Positions 21,601-32,879 of a DNA stretch of 64,000 bases are shown here, piece by piece (position 1 is the stretch's first letter; every line of letters begins with the position of its first letter). The DNA comes from Pararge aegeria (lineage: Eukaryota; Arthropoda; Insecta; Lepidoptera; Nymphalidae), in NCBI RefSeq assembly GCF_905163445.1, contig NC_053201.1, positions 6,892,001 to 6,956,000 on the forward strand, read 5' to 3'. Below the pieces are notes generated by a model. It worked only from the letters and a program-made list of their open reading frames with translations, made no database searches and was not told the origin of the DNA. The position numbers and the translations under genes were made by a program.

Positions 21601-24600
21601 CAAAGAAAGAGGTGGCGATATATTTTTCATCAGAGGTGTGGACCGGGCTGCATGCGCAAGGCTCGCGACAATTCGCTTTACCGAGACTTGCGGGAGGCCT
21701 ACGTCGTAGAGGCGACTTAAACGTAAATGTTTTATAATTTATATGTAAGAAGAATATTTGTTTAATTGTAATACGTTTTAGAACTTTCGAAGATGTGATA
21801 GCCCAGTGGGTAGGAGCTCGACATTACTTTCGGCGGGCGAGTTCGAATTCCAGCACGCACCTCTAACTGTTCAAAGTTATTTGCGTTTTAAGTAATTAAA
21901 ATATGACTTACTTCAACGGTGCACAAAACGTCGTGCGGAAACCTGCATGCCTGAGAGTTCTCCAATATGTTCTCAAAGGAGTGTGGAGTCCACCTATCCG
22001 CACTGCGCCAGCGTGGTGGACTACGGCCTTAACCCCATCTCTTTGTGGGAGGAGACCCCGTGCTCTGTAGTGGGCTGGTAATGCGTTAATATGATGATGA
22101 AACGTTTTAGAAGTAACGGATTATTTTTTATTTTCATGAAAACAAAAACGCATCTCAGAGCAGAGATATTATTTTAGTATTAGAGCACTATTAGAGGGGC
22201 TACAAATGAGGAAAAGAGAAAGAAAGAGTTTTTTGAGCCACTTAATACGGTTTATAAGACTTAAGCATTGCATACCTATCGTTTTCCCGCTATGTGACTC
22301 ACTCACAGCTTTAATAAAAAGCTTAGGACTGTGTTAGGCATGCAGATTTAAAATATTCTTGTTCCGTTCCATTTAGAAAACCTACGGAACAGAGATATAA
22401 AAGCGTCTACTGTATTTTCTTTTTTTACATTCTTTGTAGTGTTTCACATATTGCGGTCGCCACACGTACGACTATAAATTTCTGCTGTTTTATGGTCTCT
22501 ATGCTGAATAAAATATGAAGTAAAAATGCAGAAATGCAGGTGAATGCAAACAAAAGTATCATTTTTGTTTTATGGCTATCATTTTAATTAAAATTGTATA
22601 AAAGTGTTTCTCGCTTTTTTTTAAATTAAATTTTATTGTCTATACTTTGCAAATTAAATTACAAAGCAAATAAATATTTTGTGAATTAGAACAATAAGTA
22701 TACATTGTTCTTAGTTTTGTGATTTTCATTTTGATATCTCTTAATGCAAGACTCGTCAACATTGATGTCAAAAATTATGGTCATGAGAGTGTGTGTGTCT
22801 TGCATTTTAACTTCCTGAAACAGCCTTCGCTGCGGCAGGTTATACCTACGGACGACCGTATCGTATAAGTGCAGAGTTTTACTAATTAAAATTAAAAGAT
22901 CATACTATTAATAAAATATTTGTAGTTTTTCCTTCTACTCAGTTTTGATCTTAAGCATTTCTAAGTGGGAATGCCTTCGAAATGGGGATGTTATCCGTTT
23001 GAACTTTGACTGTTCAGAAGAAAATTTGAAATCCCAAAAACAAGCTCATTAGAATCGTCGTTCAAGTATAGTATGTTTTAAACATTGGCAAAAAGTGCGC
23101 CAGATTCCGAACCTAAAATAATAAAAAAGATTAATTTTTAATTGTAATTTTAATTATAATGTTAATTATCTAATTACTTTTTTTGTTACTTTATTTTGTT
23201 TGTTTCATATCTGAGCTTTGCCTAAAATTTATTTTTAATTTTTTTTTTAATGCTTTTGTGTATGGCTGGGTCCCCGACCTCAAATACATTTTTTTTTAAT
23301 AATACAACCATAGTGAGAGCTCACCGTGGCAATGTGGTTGACGATACTACTATCCTGACTTCGGACTGGTACTGAATTTTCTGTCAAGAATTTTTTTTAA
23401 CGGTTTAGCCCGGCTCGCTAAGAACTTAATGATAAGGCATGCCAACATGAGACCAAAGAAACCTACTGCATGACGTGACTAGGTATATATATCTCTATCG
23501 ATATTGTATGAAGCGTAAAGATGAAAGTCCTACAAAATAATACGAACGAGAGATCCCTTTGTAAGTTATTTGAAAATATGTAGCAACAAACTTAATTGTA
23601 GTCGAGAGGGTCAAACATTTATAGAAGTACTTCACTAATTTGCGAGAAATTCCAATTTAAAGCGAACGGCAAAGACGGAGAACTCTATTTTAGGAGATAC
23701 TGTGTAAGCACTTGACGCTAAAGTAGGTACAAGTTTGTCCTTTGAATGTTTTATAGAGCCACGGCGCCGGGTCGGGAGAATTTAGCACTTGGAGAATAAA
23801 TTGAACAAGCCCGTGTCACGTGTCTTTTCCGTGTACAGTAACAATGTTTTCGGTGATTGGTAGGTACATATTAACTACTGTTAATAATTATTTATTATTT
23901 AACAAAATATACCATACATATTACATACAAAACCTAGATATTACATTTCTACAATATTATAAAGCTCTGATATGTAATATTGCTACTGCCGCAATAGGAG
24001 ACCTGTACTATGGCAACAAACTTCAACCACGGATTCTAAAGCGTGTCTCTGTGTGTGCGGCAGCCATCAGTTCTTACAGGATACTACAGTTGCTAAAATG
24101 TTTAGGAGGTGGATTAAAATCCAAAAGGTCGTAGGTACAAATCTTACTTTACAAGGCTAGGTTTGCTTTTACCGCCTTCGGTCATTCACTGCGTGCGTTA
24201 ATCCGTTAAAATGCTAAACTTGCTTGGCTTAACAAACGCCGTCTAGCCTTTAAAAATCTTACCGTTAAGAATGACGTGTAACGCGTGTTCGATGGCGTGT
24301 AAATTTATGACCAATCACATGCCGAACTGGTTTGAGTAAGACGTTTATGATTGGTTGCAAGTAAAATGCAAAATTATCGTGATCTGGTGAATCAAAAATC
24401 TCCTTCACTTTGACCAACCCTAGTAGGTGGGACAACATTTTTGATTCGAGCCCTGCGAGAAGGGATTGTCATATAGCTCAAGCATTATCTCTATAGTTAT
24501 ATTTGAAGTTCAAACTTTCCTAGCTATACAACGTGTAAATGAAAACCGAAATAATACTTGAGAGGTTTTAGAGGCACATTATTCTCTGAGACAGTAGTCT

Positions 24601-27600
24601 ATGAGACGAGCCGAAGCCGAAACGCTAATACTTTTTGCGTAAACCAATGCCATAGTTTTTACTCAAAGAAATCAGATACAGCCCTAACAGCACATGCAAG
24701 AGTAAAATCAAGTGACTCCTGTCACTATATTAGGTACGCGTCTCGTAGCGTGGGTACAATGTGCGTGTCGGTCTTTTATCTTCAATAGGGTTGACATAAG
24801 TAAAAACTTAGAATGTTTTGAATTCGTTTGTGTGGAAAAATAAATATGCTTTTTGTGTTTAAATATTTTTACAGGGTGATTTTTTATGAAATTGGAGAGA
24901 CGATATTGAAGCTGTCGCAGGGCTCTCTTGGACGAGGCTCGCCACCAATGCATTGGGGCAAGATAAAGGAGGCCTTTACCCGAAAAGAAAAGTTTTTTTT
25001 TAAATTATTTTTTTAAATGTGATATTTAATATGTTACTTGGGATTAATAAGCTTAATTATTTACGAGTAAAAGTGCCGACTTATCCAAGCATATTATAAT
25101 TTCTGGTAACCCTATGTTTGCAGTCTTGTAAACTATTAGTCATGACGTGAAATATCAACATTTTACACTGTACGTGATTTATTCATAAAACACAAGCAAG
25201 AAATATTGCTAGCGATGCCGGCATCGTCGCTGATCCATAGAGACGCGAAAGCGTAAGGTTTCTTCTTTATATAGTGAAGTGAAATATTTTCTTATTTTCT
25301 GCGAGCTTACTTTTCTTACCTGCCATATAAATACCTTCGCCGTTCTACAGTAGATTCACAGAATTAAGAACATACAGGACCCTTATTCAGTCATTATTGC
25401 ATGCGGTGCATTGTCTCCAAAAACAGTGAAATCGCCTTCGCACGTCCCACTTTACAACAGCGGAATGTTGCTAGCTCACAAACTTTTCCCATTGTCATTT
25501 TATGGTAAGCGTTTAGAACATCATTTGGGCCAGCGTGGTATGAACCCTTTCTCAGAATGTGAGGAGACCCGTGCCCTGTAGTGGGTCAGTAATGGGTTGA
25601 TATGATGATGATGTTTAGAGCATTAGAGGTAAAATAATGACTGTCAACTGATAAATAAAATAAAGTGAGTAGGTATCGCCTTTTCGAGAAACTACTAAAG
25701 TGGATGAATTTGTCCCGGGGAATCGAAATCGAATCCGATCGATCTAGGCCGAATAGGCCTACTTGAAATAAATGAATAAAGGAACGAATTAATTTTATTT
25801 TAAAAGTGTCACGTATAAAGCATAGCTATCACACATACAAGGCAATGATAGAGTGAGGGTATGCTCAAAGGACTTATGCGAACGTGTCATTCACGTCCCT
25901 ACTCCCTGCTTCCTTAGATAACAGGCTCCAGCGGAAGCCGGCTGTAAATCTAACTTTATTTGTTATTCTCTGCGACTATTTTTGGACCTATTGATATCCA
26001 CGTGGACAGTACAACACTTACTTCGTAAACAGGATAACAAACTATCTGACGCCGTGGTAAGCGCAGAGTCCAGTGTTTGATCTTAGTTGGGGTAATATGG
26101 GAAGTTATAAAAATCCTGAAAAGCTTGGGTATAAATTGCTCTAACTTCATAGCTATATATTAATTAACTGTGAAATTAAAAAAAAAATCATAATTCAAAA
26201 TTCATTTATTTCAAGTAGGCCTAATATAAGCACTTTTGAAACGTCAAGTCTGTCTGTTTGTGTTGACTCTACCACCGGTTCGGAAGGCAGATTCTACCGA
26301 GAAGAAGCCGGCAAGAAACTCAGCAGTTGCTCTTTTCCAACATCAACAATTTACATTTTAACATCTTGTGAGAGCTGAAAGCGGAGCCGTATGCTTCCAA
26401 GCAACCTTGTCATTGAGAAATTCATCAATTGTATAGTAACCTCGCTGTAATAAATGTGTTTTAACAAATTCCTTAAACTTATGCATTGGCAGGTCCAAAA
26501 TCACCTTAGGAATCATATTATAAAAGCGTATACTCAATCCACAAATGACTTCTGTACCTTTCGCAGACGATATGCAGATGACACTAATAGTCCAGGGTCG
26601 ATAATTTTTAAAACCAAAAAAAATCATAATAGGATGAAACCCATTAGAAAAGGAGGGAAATATGATAAAAATGAAAGGAAAAATAATTTACGGGCGATCT
26701 GAGGTTGGGAAGAGGATGGGGGTGAGTTTTTAAGGGTATAAAACGGTTTTTCTCGATTACCGGCAAAACTAAAAGTCCTATCGAAAAAAGTCAAATGGAA
26801 AAGTTGTAGATAATAAAAAGATCTAAAACTTTTGTATTTACACTTTTTTCACATAACCTCAAAATTTATGTGAAAAATTCAAAAAAACCAAGTTTTTGGT
26901 TTTTTATTTTTATCTTTTACAAAAATTTACTATATATTTCGTAGCAGCTGTTACAACCGCTAGCCTAACCAGTATTCGAAATACAGTACAGTATACAACA
27001 TCGTTTATAAAAATACACGTGCACGCTGAGTTTCTTGAAGATAATTGTTTACTTAAAAAAAACAATAAAACTTTTCGAATCTGCATAGGAAGGTAAATAC
27101 TATCTCTATTTTTATCTGTATCAATCAACTCAACCATAAAAAATTTTTCGAATTCAAGTTTTTTTTGATTTTTTTCATTTTCTGAGAAGATTTACCATAG
27201 TAACATATATTTTTTTTTTCACCATCGGAAAGTAGAGATTTCAACGAACACAAACCACACCAACTTTTTGAAAAAAGCTGATATTTTGACGGGTGAATTT
27301 TCGATTGAAAATTAGGGTGTTTTTTCGATATTAATTCAAAATAAGGTGAAAAAATAAATATTTTTAATTAAATAAATTACAGCGTATTTGGGACATAAAA
27401 AAGTAAGTTTTCACAAAATTTCGTAAAAAAAAAAAATTTTTGTAAAAGATAAAAATAAAAAACCAAAAACTTGGTTTTTTGAATTTTTCACATAAAATTT
27501 GAGGTTATGTGAAAAAAGTGTAAATACAAAAGTTTTAGATCTTTTTATTATCTACAACTTTTCCATTTTAGTTTTGCCGGAAATCGAGAAAAACCGTTTT

Positions 27601-30600
27601 ATACCCTTAAAAACTCACCCCCATCCCCTTCCCAACCTCAGATCGCCCGTAAATTATTTTTCCTTTCATTTTTATCATATTTCCCTCCTTTTCTAATGGG
27701 TTTCATTCTATTATAATTTTTTTTCACTTTTCATTATTTTTAAAGGCTTCTACCCTGGTCTATAATTTATTACCATTTCTTGTAAGTCGACTGTTTATGT
27801 CCACTTTTTGTTTATAAAGGCTAATATGTTGTCTTACTTATGTGAGATAGTGATAGCAAAAAAATACCTGGCTAAGTATGTGTGGGCCCTTCTTGATGCT
27901 TTTGGAACCCTAGTAGCTTTAAGATTGAATTTGCAAACGTAATTATCACCATCACTTCACAATTATGAACGCTTCATAAATGCCTCTGATAGACCTAAAT
28001 GATTAACATCTTCGAATCATCGTTACTTACCGCTAATACTAACTCAATATTATAACAAAGGCTACTTTTTTATTGCAGGAAAACAAAACTGATCCCACGG
28101 TGTTCGTAAAAAACTGTAATAAACGTGGACAAAGAACGCGGCCAACAGCTAATAAAAATTGTTGGATAGAAGCAGGCGTTACTTTGCAGAATTCCATGAT
28201 ATATTATGAAAATTAGGCTTTATATGCTATACTCCGCGAAGAGCAGAAGAATCCGTATGGTGTAATTTATAATTCTCATCATCTTCATTTTCGGCAATGG
28301 ACCCTCAAATATTTAATTTCTACCCTATTTTATTAAGCTTCATTCTTATAATAGCTAATAAAAAATCAAACGTAACTTTCAAACATTAGATTTCGATTAC
28401 TAATTTCCGATGTGAGACCTCCTTTTTCAAAGTACAGAGTATGTCGTGGGAGAAAACACCTGCTTCGCTTTACGGTCTTAATATACAGAACACTGAACAA
28501 AATAATTTCCGAAGGTTTCTTTAAACCAACGTATACCAAGTAACGATTTTTGGAGAACATTCGGGCAAACGGCATTTAGCAATCTAGAAGCGTCCCGCGG
28601 CTTTAAACACGTTTAATAATTCGTTTGGTTGCTTTGCTAGGATTAGAAGAAGGGACGATATTTGTTGTAAAAATAAGAATTTTCCTGTAAACCATCGTTG
28701 GGAATTTGATATTCTTCCAGCAACAAAAGTGGCCGATGTTACTCTCCATTCTTTAAACTAACTCGATTGGATAGTGATTGATGGTTCGATTGGTTGCTTA
28801 GTTTTTGTTTAACGACCTCCCTCGCACACTGTGACTTTTAATGGGAGTTCCGTATTCGATTTCCGGCAGCGGCATTTGGGAATTTATAATTATGTGCCGC
28901 TGCCAAATATGTGCCGCTAAGCGATTTAGCGTTCCGGCCTGATGTCGCGTAAAAACCAATAAGGGGCAGGGTAGTATAATTCATCATCAAAGCTCTACCG
29001 CCCTGGGTGGGCCTTGGCTTGGTTAAGCACATTTCTCCTTTTGAGGCGGTCAGAAGTGGCTTTTTTCCAGCTCCATCACTCTATCGACCCCTAGCTCGTC
29101 CTCGGCCTCTACGCCCCTTCAATTAGCCCTCCATTAACCTCTTTGGGGCTCTCGTGCCTCGGGTAGTATAACTGCCAATCCCCTAATAAGTTAGCCCGTT
29201 ACTATTTTAGACTGCATCATCACTAGTTATATCACCAATAGTTGAGATTGCGGACAAGGGCTAACTTTTAGCAGAATATAATATAATAATATAATAATGG
29301 AAGACAAAGTTAGTATTGATTGCAAGTAGGTAATTATTGTAAGAGCTGTTTTTATAGAAAGATATACCTACATTTTTAACGTATTTAACAGTAACAGGCC
29401 GATATAAATTTCTTAACCATTTCAATATAATTGATGCCTATCGTGGGAGAAAACACGTGCTTCAAATGAAGGTCTCATTTAATATGGAACAATATATTAA
29501 CGACACATTTCCGAGTGTTCCTTTAGGTATACTTACCAATGTAAGTTATGGAAATAATGATGTTTGGAGAGCATTCGAGGCAAACGACATGAATTTTGCA
29601 AATGTAATCTATTTTCTGCTCCTTTATTTATAGGTATAACGTTACTTTGATGTCTAAATAAAATTATTTTTCTATGAATGTTAAAGAGTTAAAGTTATCC
29701 ACGTGATTGTTATTTAATTTTGTTATTGGTTAGTAGTATGTTTTTAAGCTTAGCCGGCTGCATGAATTTGACATTTAATTTATTTAAATTATCTACGCTC
29801 GTTTAAAGGCTAACAGTTTTATTATATTTCATCATCATCTTATCAACCGGCCCTCGACAGGGCAGGGGTCTCACAATGAGAAGGTTTTAAGGCCGTAGTC
29901 CATCTCGCTGGACTGGGATTGGTGGACTTCACACACCTTTGCGTAAATTATGGAGAAACTTTCAGGTATGTAGGTTTCCTAATGATGTTTTCGTTCACCG
30001 TTGAAGCAAGTGATATTTTAATTGCTTAAAACGCACTTAGAAATGTGGGTGCGTGCCGGGCTATCACCGCTTCCCGCTCGCTTGCTTCGCTTTACATATG
30101 ACCAATATAATATGGAATAAGTTAAAGTTTTGGTATTCAATGTTTTCGAATAAGAGAAAAATCCTATTCAAAAACGAATTAATAGGAAATTTGTCAAATT
30201 GCAGCAGTGGGACGTTAATAGGCTGCGGATTACGTTCTCTGAACACGTATCTATTTAAAACGATTAGAGAACTAGGAATATGTTTAGTATTCTGTGGTAT
30301 TTTTACACATTTTTTGGGTTTATGGACATTGTCGACAAAGGTCCTGTCAGTCAAAATGCCTAAATGTATCAAAACTACCTCAATGGATTGGATCCTTTTC
30401 GTTTAACTACGTCCAATTCGGTTAAATAAACTTTTGATAATGACTTTTATGTTTCCCAATATATTTTAATACAGATTGCTACATTATAAAATGTTGTTGG
30501 AAAAGAGCAACTACAGACTACACCCACAACACAACAAAAATCCTTATAAAGTAATTTAGGTTGTAACGTTACGTAATGTTAAGTAATTGCCCATAAATAA

Positions 30601-31791
30601 ATTAAGAGATAATTTTCATTAAGTGTCGGCCGCAATTGCCATCGATGACCCCATTTCTATCCATTTGGACCAATCAAACTAACAATGTTAGCACATACTG
30701 TTATTGATTATTGATTTCACAACATAGACGGCTTTTCTACGAATAATTATTAGGCTAGTATTTATAAATGGTGACTAGAACATCAATGATAAGTTCGAAC
30801 TTATGGTGCTGCTAAATGGAAGAATTATCTCATAGTTCTTCATAGTGAAAAAAATATATGTTATTCTTGACCATATTTCTGAATAGATATTTGTGCAGTT
30901 TATACGATTCAGTAAATTATTCTCGATAGAAAAAAAATGTAAAAGTTACCTCAGACAAAAAATTTAACTACGTTTTTGTAACGAAAATTTTAAGTATCAC
31001 AATTCGGGGATAATATAAAAATATTATTTAAGTGGACATTACTAAGTGTTTCAGTTGTTCGAAAAAAAAAAAACTTATTTACACTTATTATTCCGTAAAT
31101 AAAAATATACTTCAAATTTTATTTAGAAAGTCCATTAATGTCGTCTTTAAATCTCAAATACAAAGCGCTACAAAAATGTCTCAGATGGAGGAGCTACACA
31201 AGTAGAAAAATGTAGTATGACAATATTTTTTTTAATCGCATTATTTTGTTAATCATCTTATATTTGTATAATCTTTGGTCGTTGGGCTGCACGGTCGACT
31301 ATATTTGCCTGAACGAACGTTTAGGAATTACCTATTTGCCCCGATAATGATTATAAAGTATTCATTTAAAATTTATATTTACAGACAAAATCAGCAGCTC
31401 GTTTACACCGACTGAAACTTGAGCTGCCCACCTTTTCAATATCTAGCCTGAAGGTTGTCTGGACGAGATCGCTTTTAGGCGATAATACGGCCTCTTCGCA
31501 AGGTTAAGCCTATGTCTAGTAAGGTTTAACTTTGGTCGCTGCACTCTTACAGCTTCGGTGGTGTACTGTGTAATGAAGTAAGTAATTATATTTATCGATC
31601 ATTACAATAATTAAATTGTAACCAATCGAATATTTCTTTTAAATGTAGATAGTTTAATTTAAGACAGCTTTGGCCTTTGGCGGATTTATAAAATTGTGCG
31701 TATAAATTAACTTACCACTGAGCATGATGAAAGTAGGAAAACTCAGCAGAAGCAATCTCGACGTTGAACCAATTAACTTCGTTCCCGCCAT
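14873..31791 (-). CDS. Ly6/three-finger surface protein with long stalk, likely GPI-anchored
   Basis: I assembled three exons by phase: 31791-31716, 17249-17106 and 15690-14873, giving 345 aa. Exon 1 is a signal peptide (Met, basic residues, then LLLLSFPTFIMLS). The mature part opens ETRTCYWCGP. Cysteines at about 30, 33, 49, 59, 66, 81, 89, 94, 104, 106 and 111 end in CPCRGDLCN, the Ly6/uPAR closing pattern, here with C-x-C instead of the more usual CC and with eleven Cys, an odd number. Residues ~115-320 form a Thr/Glu/Asp-rich, Cys-free stalk with several N-glycosylation sequons. The last ~22 residues are hydrophobic and end KYT, which suits a GPI signal. Insect Ly6 proteins of this class act at the cell surface in junction assembly or channel trafficking; which role applies here is unknown. 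The exon chain is inferred from phase and domain fit, without transcript data. Confidence 0.8.
15691..17105 (-). other. Ly6 gene intron 2
   Basis: An intron of about 1.4 kb. It holds an eroded repeat near 16130-16360 sharing a 'gagcatcctctggagatattgac' type block with 41390-41450, and a partial SINE-B at 16805-16925. Confidence 0.6.
16805..16925 (+). repeat. SINE-B fragment
   Basis: It has 'acttgcttcaggtgaagg', 'gaaacctgcatg' and 'gggccggcaattgg' in the SINE-B order. Confidence 0.6.
17106..17249 (-). CDS. Ly6 gene exon 2 (first half of three-finger domain)
   Basis: 144 nt, phases 1 and 1. It encodes TRTCYWCGPLAEQ and then NYVTSCEPGLPYCAVV. The acceptor is AACTGAAG, the donor is GTCAGT. It is strongly GC-rich compared with the flanking intron and has no start codon of its own. 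Confidence 0.8.
17326..17400 (+). repeat. tRNA-like SINE head, SINE-B related
   Basis: 'gcggtgatagcctagttg' (A-box-like) followed by 'agagttcgatcgccgg' (B-box-like). The body that follows differs from full SINE-B copies. Confidence 0.45.
17803..17930 (+). repeat. SINE-B 3' fragment
   Basis: It contains 'cctgtatgcctgagagctcc' and 'gggccggtaatgggttg'. Confidence 0.55.
18060..18390 (+). repeat. Non-LTR retrotransposon 3' end with TTTGAC tail
   Basis: 'aagcttgggtgtaaac', 'acacccggctaagtttg' and 'tggaaccctcgtagcttt' recur at 27835-27965 and 34840-34935. It ends in four to five TTTGAC units at 18362-18388, the type of short-repeat tail left by target-primed reverse transcription. Confidence 0.65.
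18672..18800 (-). repeat. Eroded SINE-C fragment
   Basis: 'gtgattatgcagtcttttgg' and 'ggggtatattaaa' fit a diverged reverse-strand SINE-C. Confidence 0.35.
18995..19375 (+). repeat. Non-LTR 3' UTR fragment
   Basis: 'aaagatcgctactaagcga' with a following 'taatgtacaaataaa' is the mirror of the reverse-strand block at 34390-34520, a common lepidopteran LINE 3' end. Confidence 0.45.
19380..19610 (+). repeat. Dispersed repeat H copy
   Basis: It has 'actataatattataatgcg', 'aacttgattttggcataga', 'acataggcaattttttata' and 'ggttcccacgggattta', with an internal duplication of 'aattttttataccaagaaa'. Confidence 0.65.
20228..20430 (-). repeat. SINE-C copy
   Basis: On the reverse strand a B-box-like head (forward 'gccgggaatagaaccca'), then the blocks forward-read as 'cggcacgtctttgta' and 'taaacccatacacctaatc'. 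Confidence 0.6.
20436..21030. other. Intron stretch with no recognised content
   Basis: Neither strand gives a coding signal or a repeat I can name. Confidence 0.4.
21030..21722 (+). mobile_element. RTE-like non-LTR retrotransposon relic
   Basis: Broken frames read VEYVADYIYLAQSVS, then a reading with LCEVVIMPSLICGCQTWSL, then LKWNWAGHVCGLQPERCTKKVMELASK. These follow the thumb and C-terminal part of RTE-type reverse transcriptase, where the usual forms are YIYLGQ, YGAQTW and RWAGHV. Stops and frameshifts show it is dead. Confidence 0.7.
21792..22104 (+). repeat. SINE-B copy, near full length
   Basis: The tRNA-like head 'gatagcccagtgggtagg' and 'cgagttcgaattccagc' are followed by the body with 'gaaacctgcatgcctgagag' and a tail 'gttaatatgatgatga'. 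Confidence 0.8.
22106..24524. other. Intron stretch with little recognisable content
   Basis: AT-rich, with several A/T runs. A 104-codon frame at 23820-24134 shows no family resemblance and a biased Tyr/Ile/Leu composition; I do not call it a gene. Confidence 0.4.
24525..24892 (+). repeat. Dispersed repeat R1 (pair with 48055-48333)
   Basis: It begins 'tatacaacgtgtaaat' and ends 'tttttacagggtgatt...tatgaaat', like its partner 23.5 kb away, with 'cggtcttttatcttcaatag' shared inside. It is longer than its partner by internal insertion. Confidence 0.65.
25530..25612 (+). repeat. SINE-B 3' fragment
   Basis: 'gggccagcgtggtatgaacc', 'cgtgccctgtagtgggtc' and 'gggttgatatgatgatgatg'. Confidence 0.65.
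26200..26627 (-). mobile_element. Non-LTR retrotransposon 3' ORF relic (Jockey/CR1-like)
   Basis: On the reverse strand the frame reads IRFYNMIPKVILDLPMHKF and then LLQRGYYTIDEFLND and VAWK. This is the C-terminal segment found after the reverse transcriptase in many lepidopteran non-LTR elements. A 3' UTR with 'aggcctacttgaaataaa' follows on that strand. It is cut at its 5' side by the foldback sequence. Confidence 0.65.
26592..27758. mobile_element. Foldback element with ~300-bp inverted arms
   Basis: Arms at about 26615-26927 and 27434-27725 are reverse complements with only scattered mismatches and one 21-base indel. A weaker outer match pairs 'ccagggt' at 26592 with 'accctgg' at 27752. 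The ~500-base centre is AT-rich and has no credible transposase. It has no intact target-site duplication that I can see. Confidence 0.75.
27835..27965 (+). repeat. Non-LTR 3' end fragment
   Basis: 'gtgagatagtgatagcaaa', 'acctggctaagta' and 'ttggaaccctagtagcttt' match the 18150-18290 copy. Confidence 0.6.
28167..28275 (+). repeat. Dispersed repeat R2 (pair with 41234-41350)
   Basis: 'tggatagaagcaggcgttac', 'tccatgatata' and 'gaatccgtatggtgtaattt' all recur in the same order at 41234-41350. Confidence 0.65.
28803..29275 (+). repeat. SINE-C copy split by a later insertion
   Basis: The head 'cgacctccctcgcacac' and 'attcgatttccggcagcgg' run to 28979, and the body resumes at 29161 through 'ttagcccgttactatttta' to 'aagggctaactttt'. 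The intervening 181 bases are a separate insertion. Confidence 0.75.
28980..29160 (-). mobile_element. Retroposed insertion with 11-bp target-site duplication
   Basis: 181 bases inserted in SINE-C. The flanks gggtagtataa at 28969-28979 and 29161-29171 are identical. Read on the reverse strand the insert ends in a TGATGATGA tail, so it is most likely a 5'-truncated non-LTR 3' end. Confidence 0.75.
29829..30070 (-). repeat. SINE-B copy, near full length
   Basis: The forward strand begins 'catcatcatcttatcaaccgg' (the reversed tail) and ends 'gtgccgggctatcaccgc' (the reversed head). Confidence 0.75.
31450..31520 (+). repeat. LINE 3' UTR fragment
   Basis: 'aaggttgtctggacgagatc' with 'ttaggcgataa' is the block that precedes the poly(A) end in a common lepidopteran LINE. 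The rest of 30071-31715 shows nothing I can name. Confidence 0.45.
31716..31791 (-). CDS. Ly6 gene exon 1 (signal peptide)
   Basis: The ATG is at 31791-31789, directly after an acceptor-like TTTTTCAATATCAG, so a 5' non-coding exon is expected upstream. There are 25 codons plus one base, then the donor GTAAGT. Confidence 0.78.
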
Positions 31792-32668
31792 CTGATATTG
31801 AAAAAGTATTAAAATAAGTAAGCGAGTATAGAGTTGACTATTTATTATTATTTATTTTATGTAATGAAAAATATACATGTTATAATAATAACATCTATTA
31901 CGGCGTAACAAATTAATCAAATTAATCTGTACACCGGTATTCATCGTTCAGCGCTTATTTTTTTAAAGCTAAATACAAAATATGATGGGTAGTTCTAAAA
32001 ATAAATAAATTAATAAATAATGACTACGTTTTAACTAGTACTATTCATAAAACCAGTTCCACATATCATAGTTATATTTTATTTAATATAATATAACTAT
32101 ACATACTTATTACATACTTATATTATATTTAATATCGTGAATGTTTTTAAGTTTACTAAAATAACTTTAATAGATAAAGCAAAGTAACCTTATCACTAGG
32201 TGATATCTTCTAAAATATCTACACTTAAATTACACGAGAAATTAAATGAAAATAATTACAGATAACCTGACACATACAAACAAAAAGTATAATGTTAATT
32301 TTATAACATTTCAGTAAATGTTTCTATTTATTGGTCTGACATTATGAAGCAGATTTTTTTGCGGTTTTGTTGATGAATTAATGATAAATGCTCAAAAATA
32401 AATAATACACACCATAAATGCATTTAAAACTAATTTATGACGATGACTAATTATTTCCTAACGCTAATATATATGCTTTGAAATATTATCCATTTAAACC
32501 GTACGTAAACGTATTCTAAATTTGATAAAACATTAATTGAACTAGCTGAAAACATTAAAATTAGAATTGCTTGCCATCACGGAACTTTAATTAAATATTA
32601 TTTGTTAATTTTAAATATTTATGTAGTTCAATTAGAAATTAAGTAATGATAAATAACTATGTAAGTAC

Positions 32669-32830
32669 CTTGTAACGTTGACAGTTCCAGTTTGATAAAG
32701 AATTCAATGTTATCAATTCACGCTTATCAATAGGACTATAGGACGTACCCGCACGCGACTCTACGCGCGGAGTGCTGACTGCACCTCACCGGCTCGGCGG
32801 CGTAGCTCGTAGACGTGACGTGACGTAGCG
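32669..32830 (-). promoter_or_regulatory. Probable 5' UTR exon and promoter of the Ly6 gene
   Basis: Coding exon 1 starts right at an acceptor, so a 5' exon is needed. On the reverse strand a clean donor (ACAAG then GTACTTAC) ends at 32669. Just upstream is the only CpG-rich patch in the area (about 32740-32830), with repeated GACGTGACGT motifs and initiator-like GCAGTC near 32780. The start site is not fixed. Confidence 0.45.
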
Positions 32831-32879
32831 TAGTAAATGACGTATGTGCTATAAATAACAGGGACGTCGGATGTTACAG

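Larger units (their letters stand above)
17250..31715 (-). other. Ly6 gene intron 1 (about 14.5 kb)
   Basis: A large repeat-filled intron. No other Cys-rich or otherwise coding exon could be recognised in it on either strand. Its repeats are listed separately. Confidence 0.65.

Noticed and set aside
30053..30406. 117-codon forward and 102-codon reverse frames
   Set aside because: They overlap each other, begin within a SINE-B head and show no recognisable domain.
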